DNA from: Cephalopachus bancanus | Taxonomy: Eukaryota; Chordata; Mammalia; Primates; Tarsiidae | NCBI GenBank assembly: GCA_027257055.1 | Contig: JAPVLO010000182.1 | Coordinates: forward strand, 6,386,001 to 6,450,000 | Direction: 5' to 3' | Length of the DNA stretch: 64,000 nucleotides | Part shown: one piece after another, positions 37,241-48,699 of the stretch | Numbering within the stretch: position 1 is the stretch's first letter | Layout: the number at the start of each line of letters is the position of its first letter | Program-made: the position numbers and the translations under genes | Notes under the pieces: generated by a model | What the model was told of the DNA's origin: nothing | Database searches by the model: none | What the model saw: the letters and a program-made list of their open reading frames with translations, nothing else

Positions 37241-38107
37241 GGGAAAAGGGTTTTGAAGGCTATTTGGGCACTTGTGGTTTCCCAAGGGGCAACCTGTTCC
37301 TGTGGGTTGGCCCCAGCAAGCCTGGAGTAGGAAGGCACGTATCTTAGGTCATCTGGGCCTGTGCACAGCCCTTAGCCCGTGGCAGGAGCTTACATCCCTT
37401 CCTAATCTCAACATACCTTTAACCAAGGCTGAAGGCTGTCTGAGTTCAAGGCCACATATGGTGGCTCTTAGGGACTAAATCCTCCACAGTCCTCTCCTCT
37501 CCCCAGATCTCACCACCTTGCACACCCTCCGAGAGAGAACACAGTCCGTGTTGGAGACCGAATTATCTTTGCCTGCCTGTCCGGGAGATGCCCCAAAGCC
37601 CAGGCTCTCTTAGTCCTGGAGGAAGTTTCCAGGCACAGGAAGGGCCTCCTGGTCTTATGTAACCAGTCTGGAGTGCTGGGTGCTGATTTCCGACAATCCA
37701 TACCCTCTGCCTTTTCTCATCACAGCTCCGAGGAAACAACAGCTGGGGTCACATGGAGAAGCAATCTAAACAGCAGGCACACCGAGGAAGGGCTGGTCCC
37801 CGGGCCCACCCCTCCCTCATCTCTCTTTTCAGTTATGAATTCAGTTTTTTTGTCAGGCTGAACATTTAAATGCACTCTGTGCTCCCCGGGTTCCCCCCAC
37901 ACTCCCCCTTCTCATTAAAATTCTAATTATTACCAGAGCAAGTAAGATGTATGATCCAAGGAAAGCAAAGCCCTCGAAATACCTTTTGTTTTAAGTGACT
38001 CATATCGCAGAGAACGCATCCAGAACAGCTGTAACAGAGAACAGATGTCAGGGGTCAGAGATGGCCTGATACGTAGACTAAGGACACATGTATCTGTGGA
38101 GGCTGAC

Positions 38108-38236
38108 CTGGCTGGGTGGCTCACGACTGTACTCCCAGCACTTACGGAGGCCAAGGAGGGAGGATTGCTTGAGCCTGGGAGTTTGAGACCAGCCTGGGCA
38201 ACATAGCGAGACCTCGTCTCTATTTTTAAAATGTCC
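38108..38236 (+). mobile_element. Alu left monomer
   Basis: Single forward left arm ending CTCTATTTTTAAAA. Confidence 0.88.
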
Positions 38237-38253
38237 AAAACAATTGTTATTTA

Positions 38254-38425
38254 TTATTATTTTTTGAGTCGGGGTCTCACTCTGTCACTCAGGCTGGAGT
38301 CAGTGGCATGATCATGACAATCATGGCTTACAGCAGCCTCGACCTCCTGGACTCAGGCGATCCTTCCACATCAGATCCCGAGTAGCTGGGACTACAGGGG
38401 TGCACCACCATGCCCGGCTAATTGG
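38254..38425 (-). mobile_element. Alu right arm
   Basis: Reverse right arm from TTTTTTGAGTCGGGGTCTCA to ATGCCCGGCTAATT, facing the monomer just before it. Confidence 0.9.
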
Positions 38426-38599
38426 AAAATAATTATTAAAAAAAAAATTTTGCGGTGGCTTTCCTGGTGAGCCCCGTAGGATAAGGACCTGAAGAAAGAG
38501 TCTCTAAACTATTTAGATTGTGAACTCATAACAGGAAAGAAGTTGATTTAGTGCCTCCGATATGTTTGTTCCCAAGTTAGACACACGTTCTGCAGAGGT

Positions 38600-39110
38600 G
38601 AGGTTGTAGAGGCAGACTGGCTGGGTTGTAGTCCAGTCTCCCAGCTTATTAGTTGTGTGACCTGTGTGATCTATTTAACCTTCTGTGCCTCAGTTTCCAC
38701 CTCTGCGAAATGAGGATAATCGTTATACCTATTTCATCGCAGAGGATTAAATGCCTGAATATATAAAAAGCACTTTGATGGCTGGGCTCAGTGGATCATG
38801 CCTGTAATCCTTGTGCTTTGGGAGACCAAGGTGGGGGAGGAATGCTTGCGCCCAGGAATTCAAGACCAGCCTGGGCAACATAGTAAGACCTTGTTTCTAT
38901 AAAAAAAATTTAAGAATTGGCCGGGCATGGTGGCGTGCACCTGTAGTACCTCAGCTACTCAGGAGGCTGAGGCAAGAGGATGACCTAAGCCTAGGAGATC
39001 GAGGTGGTGGTGAGCTGTGATCATGCCACTGTACTGCAGCCTGGGTGACAGCGTGAGACCCCAGCGTAAATAAATACATATATACATATAGCACTTTGAA
39101 CCCTAGACAT
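38600..39110 (+). mobile_element. MIR split by an Alu
   Basis: Forward MIR with CTTATTAGTTGTGTGACCTG and GTGCCTCAGTTTCCACCTCT. An Alu (38781-39069) splits it, and AGCACTTTGA appears on both sides. Confidence 0.75.
38781..39069 (+). mobile_element. Alu nested in MIR
   Basis: Full dimer, AluJ-like, with a TAAATAAATACATATA tail. Confidence 0.94.
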
Positions 39111-39163
39111 AGTAAGGTTGAATAAATTGACTAAATTAGTAAGGTTGAATAAATTGACTACAT
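39110..39163. repeat. 27-base tandem duplication
   Basis: TAGTAAGGTTGAATAAATTG and the next seven bases occur twice in a row with one difference. Confidence 0.9.
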
Positions 39164-39774
39164 TCAATAATGAAATGCTATCATTACCATGAACTTGTAT
39201 ATTAAAATTTTGCTTTTTTATATTTAGGCTAATCGATACATATTAAAATGACCTGATTTTTTTTTTTCCTCATGTGCCCCCTAAGGTGCATGGAAACCAC
39301 ACTGGAGACCTTTAGTCTAGAAATTAACTGAAGGTCAGCCTTCCTGGTCCCCGGCAGCCTCTAGGCGAAGGACTAGCCCAGCTCCTTTGGCCAGGGAAGA
39401 GTCGCCGTGTCTCTACACAGGGAGCTGGGCAACGGGGGAGGCTGGGGGGTCAGGGAATAGGTGGCTCAGAACTTGAGGATTCTCTGCTGTCATTCCCTGT
39501 TTATGGAGGCAGTAACTGATCGAGGCAAGTAACCGCAGCACGAGAGTCAGAAGGCAGTGCTGGCTTCCCAGAGTGGCTGATGTGCTCACCTCCTTCTCTG
39601 AGCCCTCTAGATGTGGGGCAGATTTCTTCGGAGCCCATGTGCTGTGAGAGTAACCTGGATCCCCCAGGAGAGACCTGGGCATCTTTGTACCCCGAGCCAG
39701 CTCAGAACCTGGCGCATGACAAGGACTCAGCAGATGTTGAACTTGATTGAAATGAGAGATAACTACAGCCCTTT

Positions 39775-40040
39775 CATGTGCCATCCGTCCATTCACTCAT
39801 TCATTTCACATGCCACTTTCTATGCCAGGCCATGAGTCAGACAAATAGGAAAGACAGAGGGTCGTAGTGTAGCCTGCCAGTAGCCCACAGTTCACTCAGA
39901 GACAGACAGGTTGGGGCAGAGGAACAAGCACCAGGTTGGGTGGTGGACACGTGGACCCTGGCCAGGCTCTGTGTCTAACCAACCTGTAACCCCAGACAAG
40001 TCCCTTCTCTGGATCACTGCTCCCATCTGGCTGGCTTCAG
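39775..40040. mobile_element. L2 (-) and MIR (+) relics
   Basis: TTCACTCATTCATTTCACAT and TATGCCAGGCCATGAG fit a reversed L2 end up to about 39915. The following CCAGACAAGTCCCTTCTCTG fits MIR in forward orientation. Confidence 0.5.
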
Positions 40041-40723
40041 GACTTGTGGGCCATTTCTTACCTTCAATAGTAAGATTTTTAAGGCATTGGACAGCCTAAT
40101 CCAGGGGCTGCAAACTCACAAGCCTGCAGGGGCCAGGCAGGGAACGGGAAATGGAGGTTGAACTGGTGAGGACACACCCCTACATAGGGAGTTGCCAGTG
40201 CCCACCATGCAGGAACACAATTACTGAGTCACTTGTCTTTTCCATAGAGGCTAGAAGTCTGGGTTGATGCTGATGGAATTTCTTAACTTTTTTCATCATT
40301 ATGCAAGTCAAACAAAATTCTTCTGCTGGCTCGTCCACAAGTGACCTTTTCACAAGCCCTGCCACTCATGCAATTGGTGATGTCTCAGAGCAGCAAGAGG
40401 CATTGGGCTTAAAGGTTCACCCAGGTTTGGGGAGGGAAGCGGGATGAGTTCTACTTAATAATTTCTCACAAAGGGAGACATTCCTCACAGACCCCTTGGG
40501 ATAATGGACATCCCAGTGGGGCCAGGATGGGCTGGGGTGGGGCAGTAGTGTCTACCTCCAAACGAGTCACAACATTAAAATACCAGTTTTACGGAAAAGC
40601 GCCTGAATGGCCACTGGAATGGAAACGACAGCTTTAGGAATCATTTGTACAGGATACCTCAGAGACCTTGCGCGTTTAGTTCCAGACCATTGCAACAGAG
40701 CACATAACAAAAGAAAGTGAGTC

Positions 40724-41047
40724 AGCCAGGTGCGGTAGCTCATGCCTGTAATCCCAGCACTTTGGGAGACCAAAGAGGGAGGACTGCTTGAGTTCGAGGG
40801 TTCAAGACCAGCCTGGGCAACACAGTGAGATCCTGTGCCCACAAAAACAAAGAAAAAATAAAATGAACTAGCTGGGTGTGACGGTGCACACCTATGGTCC
40901 CAGCTATGGTCCCAGCTACTCTGGAGGCTAAGGTGAGACGATCGCTTGAGCCTAGGAGTTTGAGGCTGCACTGAGCTATGATTGTGCCACTATACTCCAG
41001 CCTGGGTGACAGAGTAAGATCCTGTTTCCATAAAGTTAAAAAAAAAT
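40724..41047 (+). mobile_element. Alu nested in Tigger1
   Basis: Full dimer with a small duplication (CTATGGTCCCAG twice) in the right arm. Confidence 0.94.
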
Positions 41048-41048
41048 T

Positions 41049-41326
41049 GCCAGGCGTGGTGGCACTTTGGGAAGCTGAGATGAGAGGATTGCCTGAGCTC
41101 ATGGGTTCAAGACCAACCCTGGCAACTTGGTGAGACCTCTTCTTTACTATAAATCAAAAAATTAGCTGGGCATGGTGGCACATGCCTGTAGTTCCAGCTA
41201 CTTGGAAGGCTGAGGTGGAGGGATCATCTGAACCCAGCAGGTTGAGGCTGCAGAGACCGTGAGCGTGCCACTGCACTCCAGCCTGGACAACAGAATGAGA
41301 CTCTGACTCAAAAAAAAAAAAAAAAA
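41049..41326 (+). mobile_element. Alu nested in Tigger1
   Basis: Follows the preceding Alu tail; lacks part of the left-arm start; CTGACTCAAAA end. Confidence 0.94.
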
Positions 41327-41582
41327 GCAAATCACACAAATTTTTTGGTTTCCCAGTGTATATAAAAGTTATGTTTACATTATACTGCAGTCTATCAGGT
41401 GTTAAATAAAATTATACTTGTACATGCCTTAAATTAAAAACACTTTATTGCTAAAAATGTTAACGATCATCTGAGTCTTCAGTGAGTTGAAATGTTTTTG
41501 CTGGTGGAGGATCTTGCCTCAATGTGGATGGCTGCTGACTGATCTGGGTAGTTATTGCTGAAGACTGAGGTGATTGTGATGA

Positions 41583-41866
41583 TTTTTTTTTTTTTGAGTC
41601 GGAGTCTCACTCTGTTGCCCAGATTGGAGTGCAGTTTCACACTCACAGCCACCCCAGAGTCAACCTGATGGGCTCTGGTGATCCTTCTGCCTCCGCCTTC
41701 CAAGTAGCTGGAACTACAGGTGTGTGATACCACACCTAGCTAATTTTTTATTTATTGTAGAGATGAAGTCTTGACAAGTTGCTAGTCTTGAACCGCGGCT
41801 CAGGCAATTCTCTCGCCTCGGCCTCCCAAAGTGTTGGGATTACAGGCTGAGCCACCGAGCCCGGCC
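41583..41866 (-). mobile_element. Alu nested in Tigger1
   Basis: Reverse dimer; ATGATTT repeated at its flanks. Confidence 0.95.
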
Positions 41867-42157
41867 ATGATTTCTTAAAGTAAGACAACATCGAAGTGTG
41901 CTGTATTGATTGACTTTTCCTTTCATGAAAGATTTTTCTATAGCATGAGATGCTGTTTGATAGCATTTCATCCACAGTAGAGCTTCTTTCAAAATTGAAT
42001 TCCATTCTGTCATACTCTGTTGCTGCTTTATCAACTAAGTTTACGTGTGATTCTAAATCCTTTGTGGTCATCTCAACAACGTTTCACAGCATCTTCACCA
42101 GAAGTAGTTTCCATCTCAGGAAACCATTTTCTTTGCTCACCCTTAAGAAGTAACTCT

Positions 42158-42448
42158 GCTGGGCGCGGTGGCTCATGCTTGTAATCCCAGCACTTTGGGA
42201 GGCAGAGGCTCGAGGATTACCTGAGCCCAGGGGTTGGAGACCAGCCTGGGCAACTTGGCGAGATCTCGTTTCTACAATAAATCATAAAGAAAAAATTGGA
42301 CCAGGTGTGGTGGTGCATGCCTGTTGTTCCAGCTCCTTGGAAGGCCGAGGCAGAAGGAAGACCCAGCAGGTCAAGGCTGCAACGGCCGTGAGCATGCCAC
42401 TGCACTCCAGACTGGGTGACAGAGTGAGACTCTGACTCAAAAAAAAAA
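42158..42448 (+). mobile_element. Alu nested in Tigger1
   Basis: AAGTAACTCT / AAGTAACTTCT flank the insertion. Confidence 0.95.
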
Positions 42449-42793
42449 AGTAACTTCTCATCCATTCAAGTTTTATCATGAGATTGCAGCAATTCAGTCA
42501 CATCTCAGAACCCACTTCTAATTCTAGTTCTCTTGCTATTCCCACCATATCTACAGTCGCTTCCTCCCCTAAAGTCTTGACCCCTTCAAAGTCATCTGTG
42601 AGGCTGGAATCAACTTCTTCCAAACTGTTAATGTTGATATTTTGACCTGCTCCCATGAATCACGAGTGTTCTTAGTAGCATCTAGAATAGTGAATCCTTT
42701 TCAGAAGGTTTTCAATTGACTTCGCCCAGGTCTATCAAAGGAATTACTATCCTTGACAGCTATAGCCTTATGAAGTATATTTCTTAAAGACTT

Positions 42794-43074
42794 GGTCAGG
42801 TGTGATGTCTCATATCTGTAATCCCAGCACTTTGGGAGGCTGAGGTAGTGGATTGCTTGAGCCCAGGCGTTTGAGACCATCCTAGGCAGTATAGCAAGAC
42901 CTCATCTCTACAAAAAAATAAAAATAAAAAAATTAGATGGGCATGGTGGCGTGCACCTGTAGTTCCAATTTATGGGGATGCTGAGGTGGAAGGATCATCT
43001 GAGCCCAGGAGGTCGAGGCTGCCATGAACCGTGATCGTTGTGATCCTGACACTGCACTCCCGCCTGGGCGACAA
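42794..43074 (+). mobile_element. Alu nested in Tigger1, tail lost
   Basis: Ends abruptly at CGCCTGGGCGACAAC with no poly-A, where Tigger1 sequence also seems deleted. Confidence 0.92.
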
Positions 43075-44424
43075 CTTTCATCTCTCTGTACATTCTCTGT
43101 CTGAGCTCTTGGGTGACCAAGTGCATTGTTAATGAGCAGTAACATTTTGCAAGAAATCTTTTGTTTTTCTTGAGCACTGTTCTTAACAGTGGGCTTAAAA
43201 TATTCAGTAAACCATGCTATAAACAGAAGTGCTGTCATCCAGGCTTTGTGGTTCCATTCCACAGGTAGAATAGATTTAACATCACTTTTAGGGACTCTAG
43301 GATTTTCAGAATGGTCAACGAGCACGGCTTCAACTTGGCGTCACCAGCTTTATCAGCCCCTGATACGAGAGTCAACCTGCCTTTTGAAGCTTTGAAGCCA
43401 CACTCTGACTTTTCTCTGGCTAGGAAAGTTTTATCCTAATAGAAAGCTGTTTCCTGTACACGGAAAATCTGTTGTTCAGTGTAACTACCTTCATCTGTGA
43501 TCTTAGCTAGACCATCTGGGTCACTTGCTGCAGCCTCCACATCAGCACTTGCGGCTTCACCTTGCACTTGTATGCCATGGAGACGTCTACTTTCCTTAAA
43601 CCTCATGAACCCCCCTCTGCAGTTCCCTCACCCCTCTCAGCCTTCACAGAATGGAAGAGAGGTAGGGCCTTACTCTGGATTAGGCTTTGGCTTAAGGGAG
43701 TGTTGTGGCTGGTTTGAACTAACCAGACCACAAAACCTTTCTTCATATCAGCAGTAAGGCTGTTCCACTTTCTGATAATTCGCATGTTCACTGGAGTAGC
43801 ACTTTTAATTTCCTTCAAGAACGACTGCTTTGCATTCACAGCTTGGCTAACTGTTTGGCACAAGAGATCTAACTTTAAGCCTATCTCAGCTTTCGATGCG
43901 TCTTCCTCACGAAGCTTAATCATGTTTTGATTTAAAGCGAGAGACATGTGACTCTTCCTTTCACTTAAACACTTTAGAGGCCAATGGAACGTTATTAATT
44001 GGCCCAATTTCGATATTGTTGTGTCTTGGGGAATAGGGAGGCTTAAGGAGGGTGCCAGCCAGCCAAAAGAGAGGTCAAAACACACACACTTATCGTTAAG
44101 TTGACCATCTTATATGGGTGCGGTTCATGGCCCCCCAAAACAATGGCGACGGTAATGTCAGAGATCACTGATCACAGGTCACCTTAACAGGTGTAATCAT
44201 AATTTTAAAGTTTGAAATATCACGAGAATTACCCAAACGTGGTACAGAGTCGTGACGTGAGCACTCACCATTGGAAAAATGGCACCGACAGACTCGCTCA
44301 TTGCTGGGTTGCCTCAAACCTTCAATTCGTAAAAAACGCAGCATCTGCAAAGTGCAATAAAACAAAGCTCCATGAAACAAGCTGTGCCTGTATTCAGCCC
44401 TGAAATAGACTAGGTGGATCAGGT

Positions 44425-44720
44425 TCCAACCTAAAAGTATTTATTGAGCCTACTGTGTGCAAAGTTCTGGGAACACAGAAGACGCTAACCCCTGCCCTGG
44501 AAGAGATCACACTCAGTCTCATTCCCTGACGTCGACTCATTGTTTGTTGAGCGCCTGTCTGGGGCTCAGTGGGGATGGAAGAAAGAAGGAAAGGGGATCG
44601 TTTAGCCAGCCTCTGCCACCCAGGGCTTCACAGCCTGTCAAGGAAGCGAGCTGTAAACAAACATGGCTCCAAGCCTGGCCATAGTAGCAGTTCTGAGAGA
44701 AAGTCAAACAGCATCCAAAC
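44425..44720 (-). mobile_element. L2 3'-end fragment
   Basis: TATTTATTGAGCCTACTGTG, CTGCCCTGGAAGAGATCACA and CAGGGCTTCACAGCC follow the reversed L2 end, just beyond Tigger1. Confidence 0.55.
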
Positions 44721-45079
44721 GTGAACACTTCACACATTCGCACATTTGCATAGGCTGCTATTTCAGTGACTTTCTTTTCCCCGGACACGTGCCAAGAGGC
44801 AGCAGGAGAAACCGTCCAGGTGCTTCCCAAGCTGGCCAGGGGGCAGGGGGAATGCTGCTGGAGAAATCAGACAGGTGAACACGAGGAGGTTCCACAAAGT
44901 GGACAGTCGAGAGTCGACCCTGAAACCGTCTCTCCTCTGACCTGGCAGCTTTCTCATGACCATTCTTCTCTCTTCTTCCGTCTTCGTCCCTTCTGTGTGC
45001 CCCTCCCCAACACCCCCGCCCGCTTCTCCCCGCCTCTGTCTGTCTCTGTCCCTCCCTGCCTGGCCCGTGCCGAGGGCAG

Positions 45080-45428
45080 GCGCCTCTGTCAGCCTCCTCG
45101 CAGTGGTAGTGATTGTGTGTGGCGTGGCCCTGGTGGCAGTTTTTCTCTTTCTCTTTTGGAAGCTGTGCTGGATGCCCTGGAGGAACAAGGAGGCCTCCAG
45201 TCCCTCTTCTGCTAACCCCCCCTTGGAGGCGCTTCAGAGCCCTAGCTCCAGAGGCAACATGGCGGACAAGCTGAAGGACCCCAGCGCCCTGGGCTTCCTG
45301 GAGGCGGCCGTGAAGATCAGCCACACGTCCCCGGATATCCCGGCTGAGGTGCAGATGTCGGTCAAGGAGCACATCATGCGTCACACACGGCTGCAGCGAC
45401 AAACCACAGAGCCAGCGTCCTCCACCAG
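45080..45428 (+). CDS. SYT6: SYT6 coding exon 2 (transmembrane segment and linker)
   Basis: The exon follows a long pyrimidine tract and an AG acceptor at 45078-45079 and ends at a GTGAGG donor. Two bases complete Gly55, then 115 full codons follow, then AG of the next Arg codon. The protein reads [20 protein letters not shown] and on into [10 protein letters not shown], a single transmembrane helix at about residues 58-81. Cysteines 68 and 84 lie in or beside the membrane and are possible acylation sites (inference). The cytosolic linker follows, with a Ser/Pro-rich stretch and [20 protein letters not shown]. In-frame methionines 86 and 116 could start a form without the membrane anchor. Such soluble SYT6 isoforms are known, and the human short form starts near Met86. 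Confidence 0.97.
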
Positions 45429-45714
45429 GTGAGGGCGGACCCCTCCCTTCCCTGACCCCCAATGCATCCACACTCCCTAATTTAACACGCTAATGAGACT
45501 CCAGCCTGTGAGGGCCAGGGCCCATGTGATTTGAAGCGTGGGACACGTGACTCTTCCTTTGATTGAGAAACATGACATAGATGGTGCGAGCTGTGACGGC
45601 AATCAGGACTTCACAAAAGGAGAGTCTTTGGGACGGGGTGCCGTGCACTTGAGATGTGTGTGGTTGTGGGGGAGCTGGAGGGTGGGGTAGGGGAGTGTTG
45701 TGTGTGTTGGGGAA

Positions 45715-45880
45715 GAAACTCTTCAGGCAGGGAGAAAAGAATATGCAAAGGCCCAGAGGCATAAAAGTTCGGGTGTGTGTAGGGATACCTCAGTAAAGCT
45801 TGCTGGCTAAAGTCTGCAGTGCTGGGAGATCAGGCCAGAGAGTCCTAACAGTTTGAGAATAAGGAAACTTTCCAGAGTTC
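45715..45880 (-). mobile_element. L2 fragment
   Basis: CAGGCAGGGAGAAAAGAATA and GCAAAGGCCCAGAGGCA resemble the common reversed L2 segment. Confidence 0.45.
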
Positions 45881-45978
45881 CCTGCACAGCAGCCGTTTTA
45901 TCTATGGCATCATTTAACTGAAAACAGCAACAACAAGAAGCACATGATGACAAAAACCTACACTAAATTCAGGAACAC

Positions 45979-46115
45979 TTTTTTTTTTTTTTTTTTTTAG
46001 AGATTAGGTCTTGCTATGTTGCCCAGGCTGATCTCAAACCCCTGGGCTCAAGCAATCTTTCTGCCTTGGCCTCCCGAAGTTCTGGGATTACAGGTGAGAG
46101 CCAGCGCACCTGGCT
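45979..46115 (-). mobile_element. Alu left arm
   Basis: Reverse left monomer after a 20-base T-run. Confidence 0.9.
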
Positions 46116-46123
46116 CACGAACA

Positions 46124-46446
46124 CGTTTATTTGTTTGTTTGTTTGTTTGTTTGTTTATGAGTTGGAGTCTCACTCTGTCGCCCAGGCTAGACTGCAGTGG
46201 CACTCATGGCCACCCCAGCGTCAAGACTTGCTGAGCTCTGGCGATCCTTCCGCTTCAGCTTTCCAAGTAGCTGGAACTACAGGCGCGCACTATCACGCCC
46301 GGTTAGTTTTTTTTTTTTTTTTAATTGTAGAGACAAGTTCTCACCAAGTTGCCTGGACTGGTCTCAAACCCGTGGGCTCAGGCAATCCACTCGCCTCGGC
46401 CTCCCAAAGTGCTAGGATTACTATAGGCTGAGCCACCGAACCCGAC
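46124..46446 (-). mobile_element. Alu with TTTG-repeat tail
   Basis: Reverse dimer; its tail has expanded into (TTTG)n at 46128-46157. Confidence 0.94.
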
Positions 46447-46639
46447 CCATGAAAACTTTTAAAAGGTGGTGGTGTGTCATGCATGAGGCATTTGTTTACT
46501 CACAACTTAAGGTGCTTGTGGATTCCTGGGTCCCTGCAGTGTCTCTCCAAGATGCCAGGGGACCAACCTAGGGACAGGAGGCCTGGAGGCCTGGTCTATA
46601 GACTGGAGGCCAGGCTTGGAAATGCTGAGGGGCACGTTG

Positions 46640-46765
46640 GTAGAGTTTGTCATATGGCTTCAGGCAAGTTTCTCACCTTCCCTCACCCTTCACTTTTCCA
46701 ACTGTAAAGCAGGTGAATGGCTTTTATAAGGGTGTTGTGAGGAATCAATGAAAGAATCCGTGTGA
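46640..46765 (+). mobile_element. MIR fragment
   Basis: Forward MIR: CTTCAGGCAAGTTTCTCACC, AACTGTAAAGCAGGTGAATG and TTGTGAGGAATCAATGAA. Confidence 0.65.
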
Positions 46766-46767
46766 TA

Positions 46768-47310
46768 GCGACAGCTAACACGCATGTCGCTTGTGAGACA
46801 CCTGGCCTTGTTCTAAACAATGTATATGTCTTGATCCATTTCACCCTCACATCGGTCCTGTGCAATTGCTACTTTTAATTTATGTATTTATTCATTTTTT
46901 GAGTTGCAGTCTCACTCTGTTGCCCAGACTGGAGTGCAGTAGCATGATCACGGCTCACCGTAGCCTCCAGCTCCTGGGCTCAAGCAATCCTCCTTCCTCA
47001 GCCTCCCAAGTAGCTGGGCCCACAGGCACGTGCCTCCAAGCCCGACTGATTTCTTTAATTTTTTTGTAGAGACAGGGCCTTGCTGTGTTGTCCAGGCTGG
47101 TCTTAAACTCCTGGTCTTAAGCAATCCTCTTGCCTTTTCTCCCAAAGTGCTGGGATTACAGGCATGAGCCACCACCCCCGGCTACTCTTAAAATCCTCAT
47201 TTTTATAGCACAGAGAGGTTAAATAACTTGCCCAAGGTCACATAGCTACCAAGCGGCAGAGCCAAAATGAACCTATGCAGTCTGACGCCAAAGCTCATGC
47301 TTGTAACCAG
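46768..47310 (-). mobile_element. MIR split by an Alu
   Basis: The left part has the degraded CORE end. The right part has CACAGAGAGGTTAAATAACT and CCAAGGTCACATAGCTACC. The Alu at 46880-47183 sits between. Confidence 0.75.
46880..47183 (-). mobile_element. Alu nested in MIR
   Basis: Reverse dimer from TTCATTTTTTGAGTTGCAG to CACCCCCGGCT. Confidence 0.95.
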
Positions 47311-47511
47311 TCCACTGCCTATCATATAGCAAATGCTCAATAAATGGCGACGGTAATGGGGATGAAGGGAGCGTCCCATTGAGGGCAAGAAAGGATAGTC
47401 CTTCTCCTAACAGCTCTCAAGGTTTAATGAGGGAACCAGGGTCATGTCTACCAGGAAAGAAACCTAGAAAGCGGATAATAGAAAAGCAGGAAGAATGATG
47501 ATAGCAATGGC

Positions 47512-47580
47512 TGCATTTATTGAGCTTACTATATACCAGGCACGGTGCCAACTACTTTACATGTATTAAGACACAGAATG
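47512..47580 (-). mobile_element. MIR/L2 CORE fragment
   Basis: TTTATTGAGCTTACTATATA, then CCAGGCACGGTGCCAACTAC and TTTACATGTATTAAGAC. Confidence 0.6.
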
Positions 47581-47753
47581 CTCACCACCACCTTGCACAC
47601 AAAATGTGTGCAGAGGAAAAGCGGGGTCAAGAGGGAAGAAAGGGAGACTCGGCAAGGGATGGGACGAGCCAGGGCCGCCAGGCTTGTGTCTGCCTGCACC
47701 CCCTGAGCCCTGACTGCCCTCTCCCTGCCCCCTCCTGCCTCCGCCCACCCCAG

Positions 47754-48312
47754 GCACACGTCCTTCAAGCGCCACCTGCCACGGCAGATGCACGTGTCCA
47801 GCGTCGATTACGGCAACGAGCTGCCACCGGCCGCAGAGCAGCCCACCAGCATCGGCCGCATCAAGCCAGAGCTCTACAAGCAGAAGTCAGTGGACGGGGA
47901 CGACGCCAAGTCTGAGGCCACCAAGAGCTGCGGGAAGATCAACTTCAGCCTACGCTACGACTATGAGAGTGAGACCCTGATCGTACGCATCCTGAAGGCC
48001 TTCGACCTCCCCGCCAAGGACTTCTGCGGAAGCTCCGACCCTTATGTCAAGATCTACCTCCTGCCCGACCGCAAGTGCAAGCTGCAGACCCGGGTGCACC
48101 GCAAGACCCTGAACCCCACCTTTGACGAGAACTTCCACTTCCCCGTGCCCTACGAGGAGCTGGCTGACCGCAAGCTGCACCTCAGTGTCTTTGACTTCGA
48201 CCGCTTCTCCCGCCATGACATGATTGGCGAGGTCATCCTGGACAACCTCTTTGAGGCCTCTGACCTGTCCCGGGAAACCTCCATCTGGAAGGACATCCAG
48301 TATGCCACGAGT
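47754..48312 (+). CDS. SYT6: SYT6 coding exon 3 (linker end and C2A domain)
   Basis: The exon starts after a pyrimidine tract and CAG acceptor and ends at AGT|GTGAGT in phase 0. It encodes residues 171-357. The basic segment [20 protein letters not shown] is followed by the C2A domain from about residue 232 ([10 protein letters not shown]) to 355. All five aspartates expected to bind calcium are present: D260 and D266 ([12 protein letters not shown]), and D318, D320 and D326 ([10 protein letters not shown]). By family knowledge C2A binds Ca2+ and acidic phospholipids and, with C2B, triggers SNARE-dependent exocytosis; SYT6 is linked to neuronal secretion and the sperm acrosome reaction. The C2B exons are not found in the remaining 15.7 kb, so the gene is truncated by the window edge, not damaged. 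Confidence 0.98.
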
Positions 48313-48699
48313 GTGAGTACAGCTTGGCTTCCTTGGCTTCTTGAGGATTGGCAGTTCTGGGCTGGGGGGGTGGGTGGCGACAAGTCCTGACACCCTCACT
48401 ATCTAGAGAGAAAGGGGCCTTTGCCTTTGGGGATATAAAGAGGAAACTGCCCAGTGGCCCAGCCTACCTGGGGGAACCCTGCCCCAGGTTGGGGTGGTAG
48501 ACAGCAGAGGATGGGAAAGGAAGGGAATATGTATCTCTTGCTTCTGATGGCATGCCCTAGGGTGGTTCTTTCTACCTGCTAAGACTTAGGTTGGCCATCT
48601 ACAAAATTGTATGTCCCTTTGATCATGGGCAGGGATTGGGCCAGGCCCATAGACTGACAGCAGCATCTATTGAGGGCAGTGATGTGTATTAGAGGCTTG

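Larger units (their letters stand above)
41748..44085 (-). pseudogene. Decayed Tigger1 transposase
   Basis: Three reverse-strand blocks match the pogo-like Tigger1 transposase in order. The N-terminal DNA-binding part (43603-44085) includes KAEIGLKLDLLCQTVSQAVN. The central DDE part (about 42990-43325) includes HKAWMTALLFIAWFTEYFKP and LLLINNALGHPRA, where the catalytic Asp of the usual LLLIDNAPGHPRA motif is Asn. The C-terminus (41870-42071) includes [17 protein letters not shown] and ends SMLSYFKKS. Alus, frameshifts and the Asp-to-Asn change show it is inactive. Confidence 0.92.
40650..44390 (-). mobile_element. Near full-length Tigger1 DNA transposon with nested Alus
   Basis: The left terminal inverted repeat starts CAGGATACCTCAGAGA at 40650 and the right ends GCTGTGCCTG at 44390. 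Both are flanked by TA (40648-40649 and 44391-44392), the duplicated target of Tc1/mariner-pogo elements. The sequence between follows Tigger1 in order, and the reverse strand codes for transposase pieces. Six Alus have inserted inside (40724-41047, 41049-41326, 41583-41866, 42158-42448, 42794-43074; the first block is composite or duplicated). Removing them leaves about 2.3 kb, close to the known 2.4-kb element. About 100 bases of Tigger1 seem lost at the Alu near 42794-43074. Confidence 0.93.
45429..47753 (+). other. SYT6 intron 2
   Basis: A GT-AG intron of 2,325 bases containing an L2 remnant, three minus-strand Alus or Alu parts, and MIR fragments. The intron splits an Arg codon (AG|G). 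Confidence 0.93.

Noticed and set aside
44758..45471. 237-codon minus-strand frame
   Set aside because: Shadow over SYT6 exon 2 and its pyrimidine tract; no match to a known protein.
47950..48399. 149-codon minus-strand frame
   Set aside because: Shadow of SYT6 exon 3 on the opposite strand.
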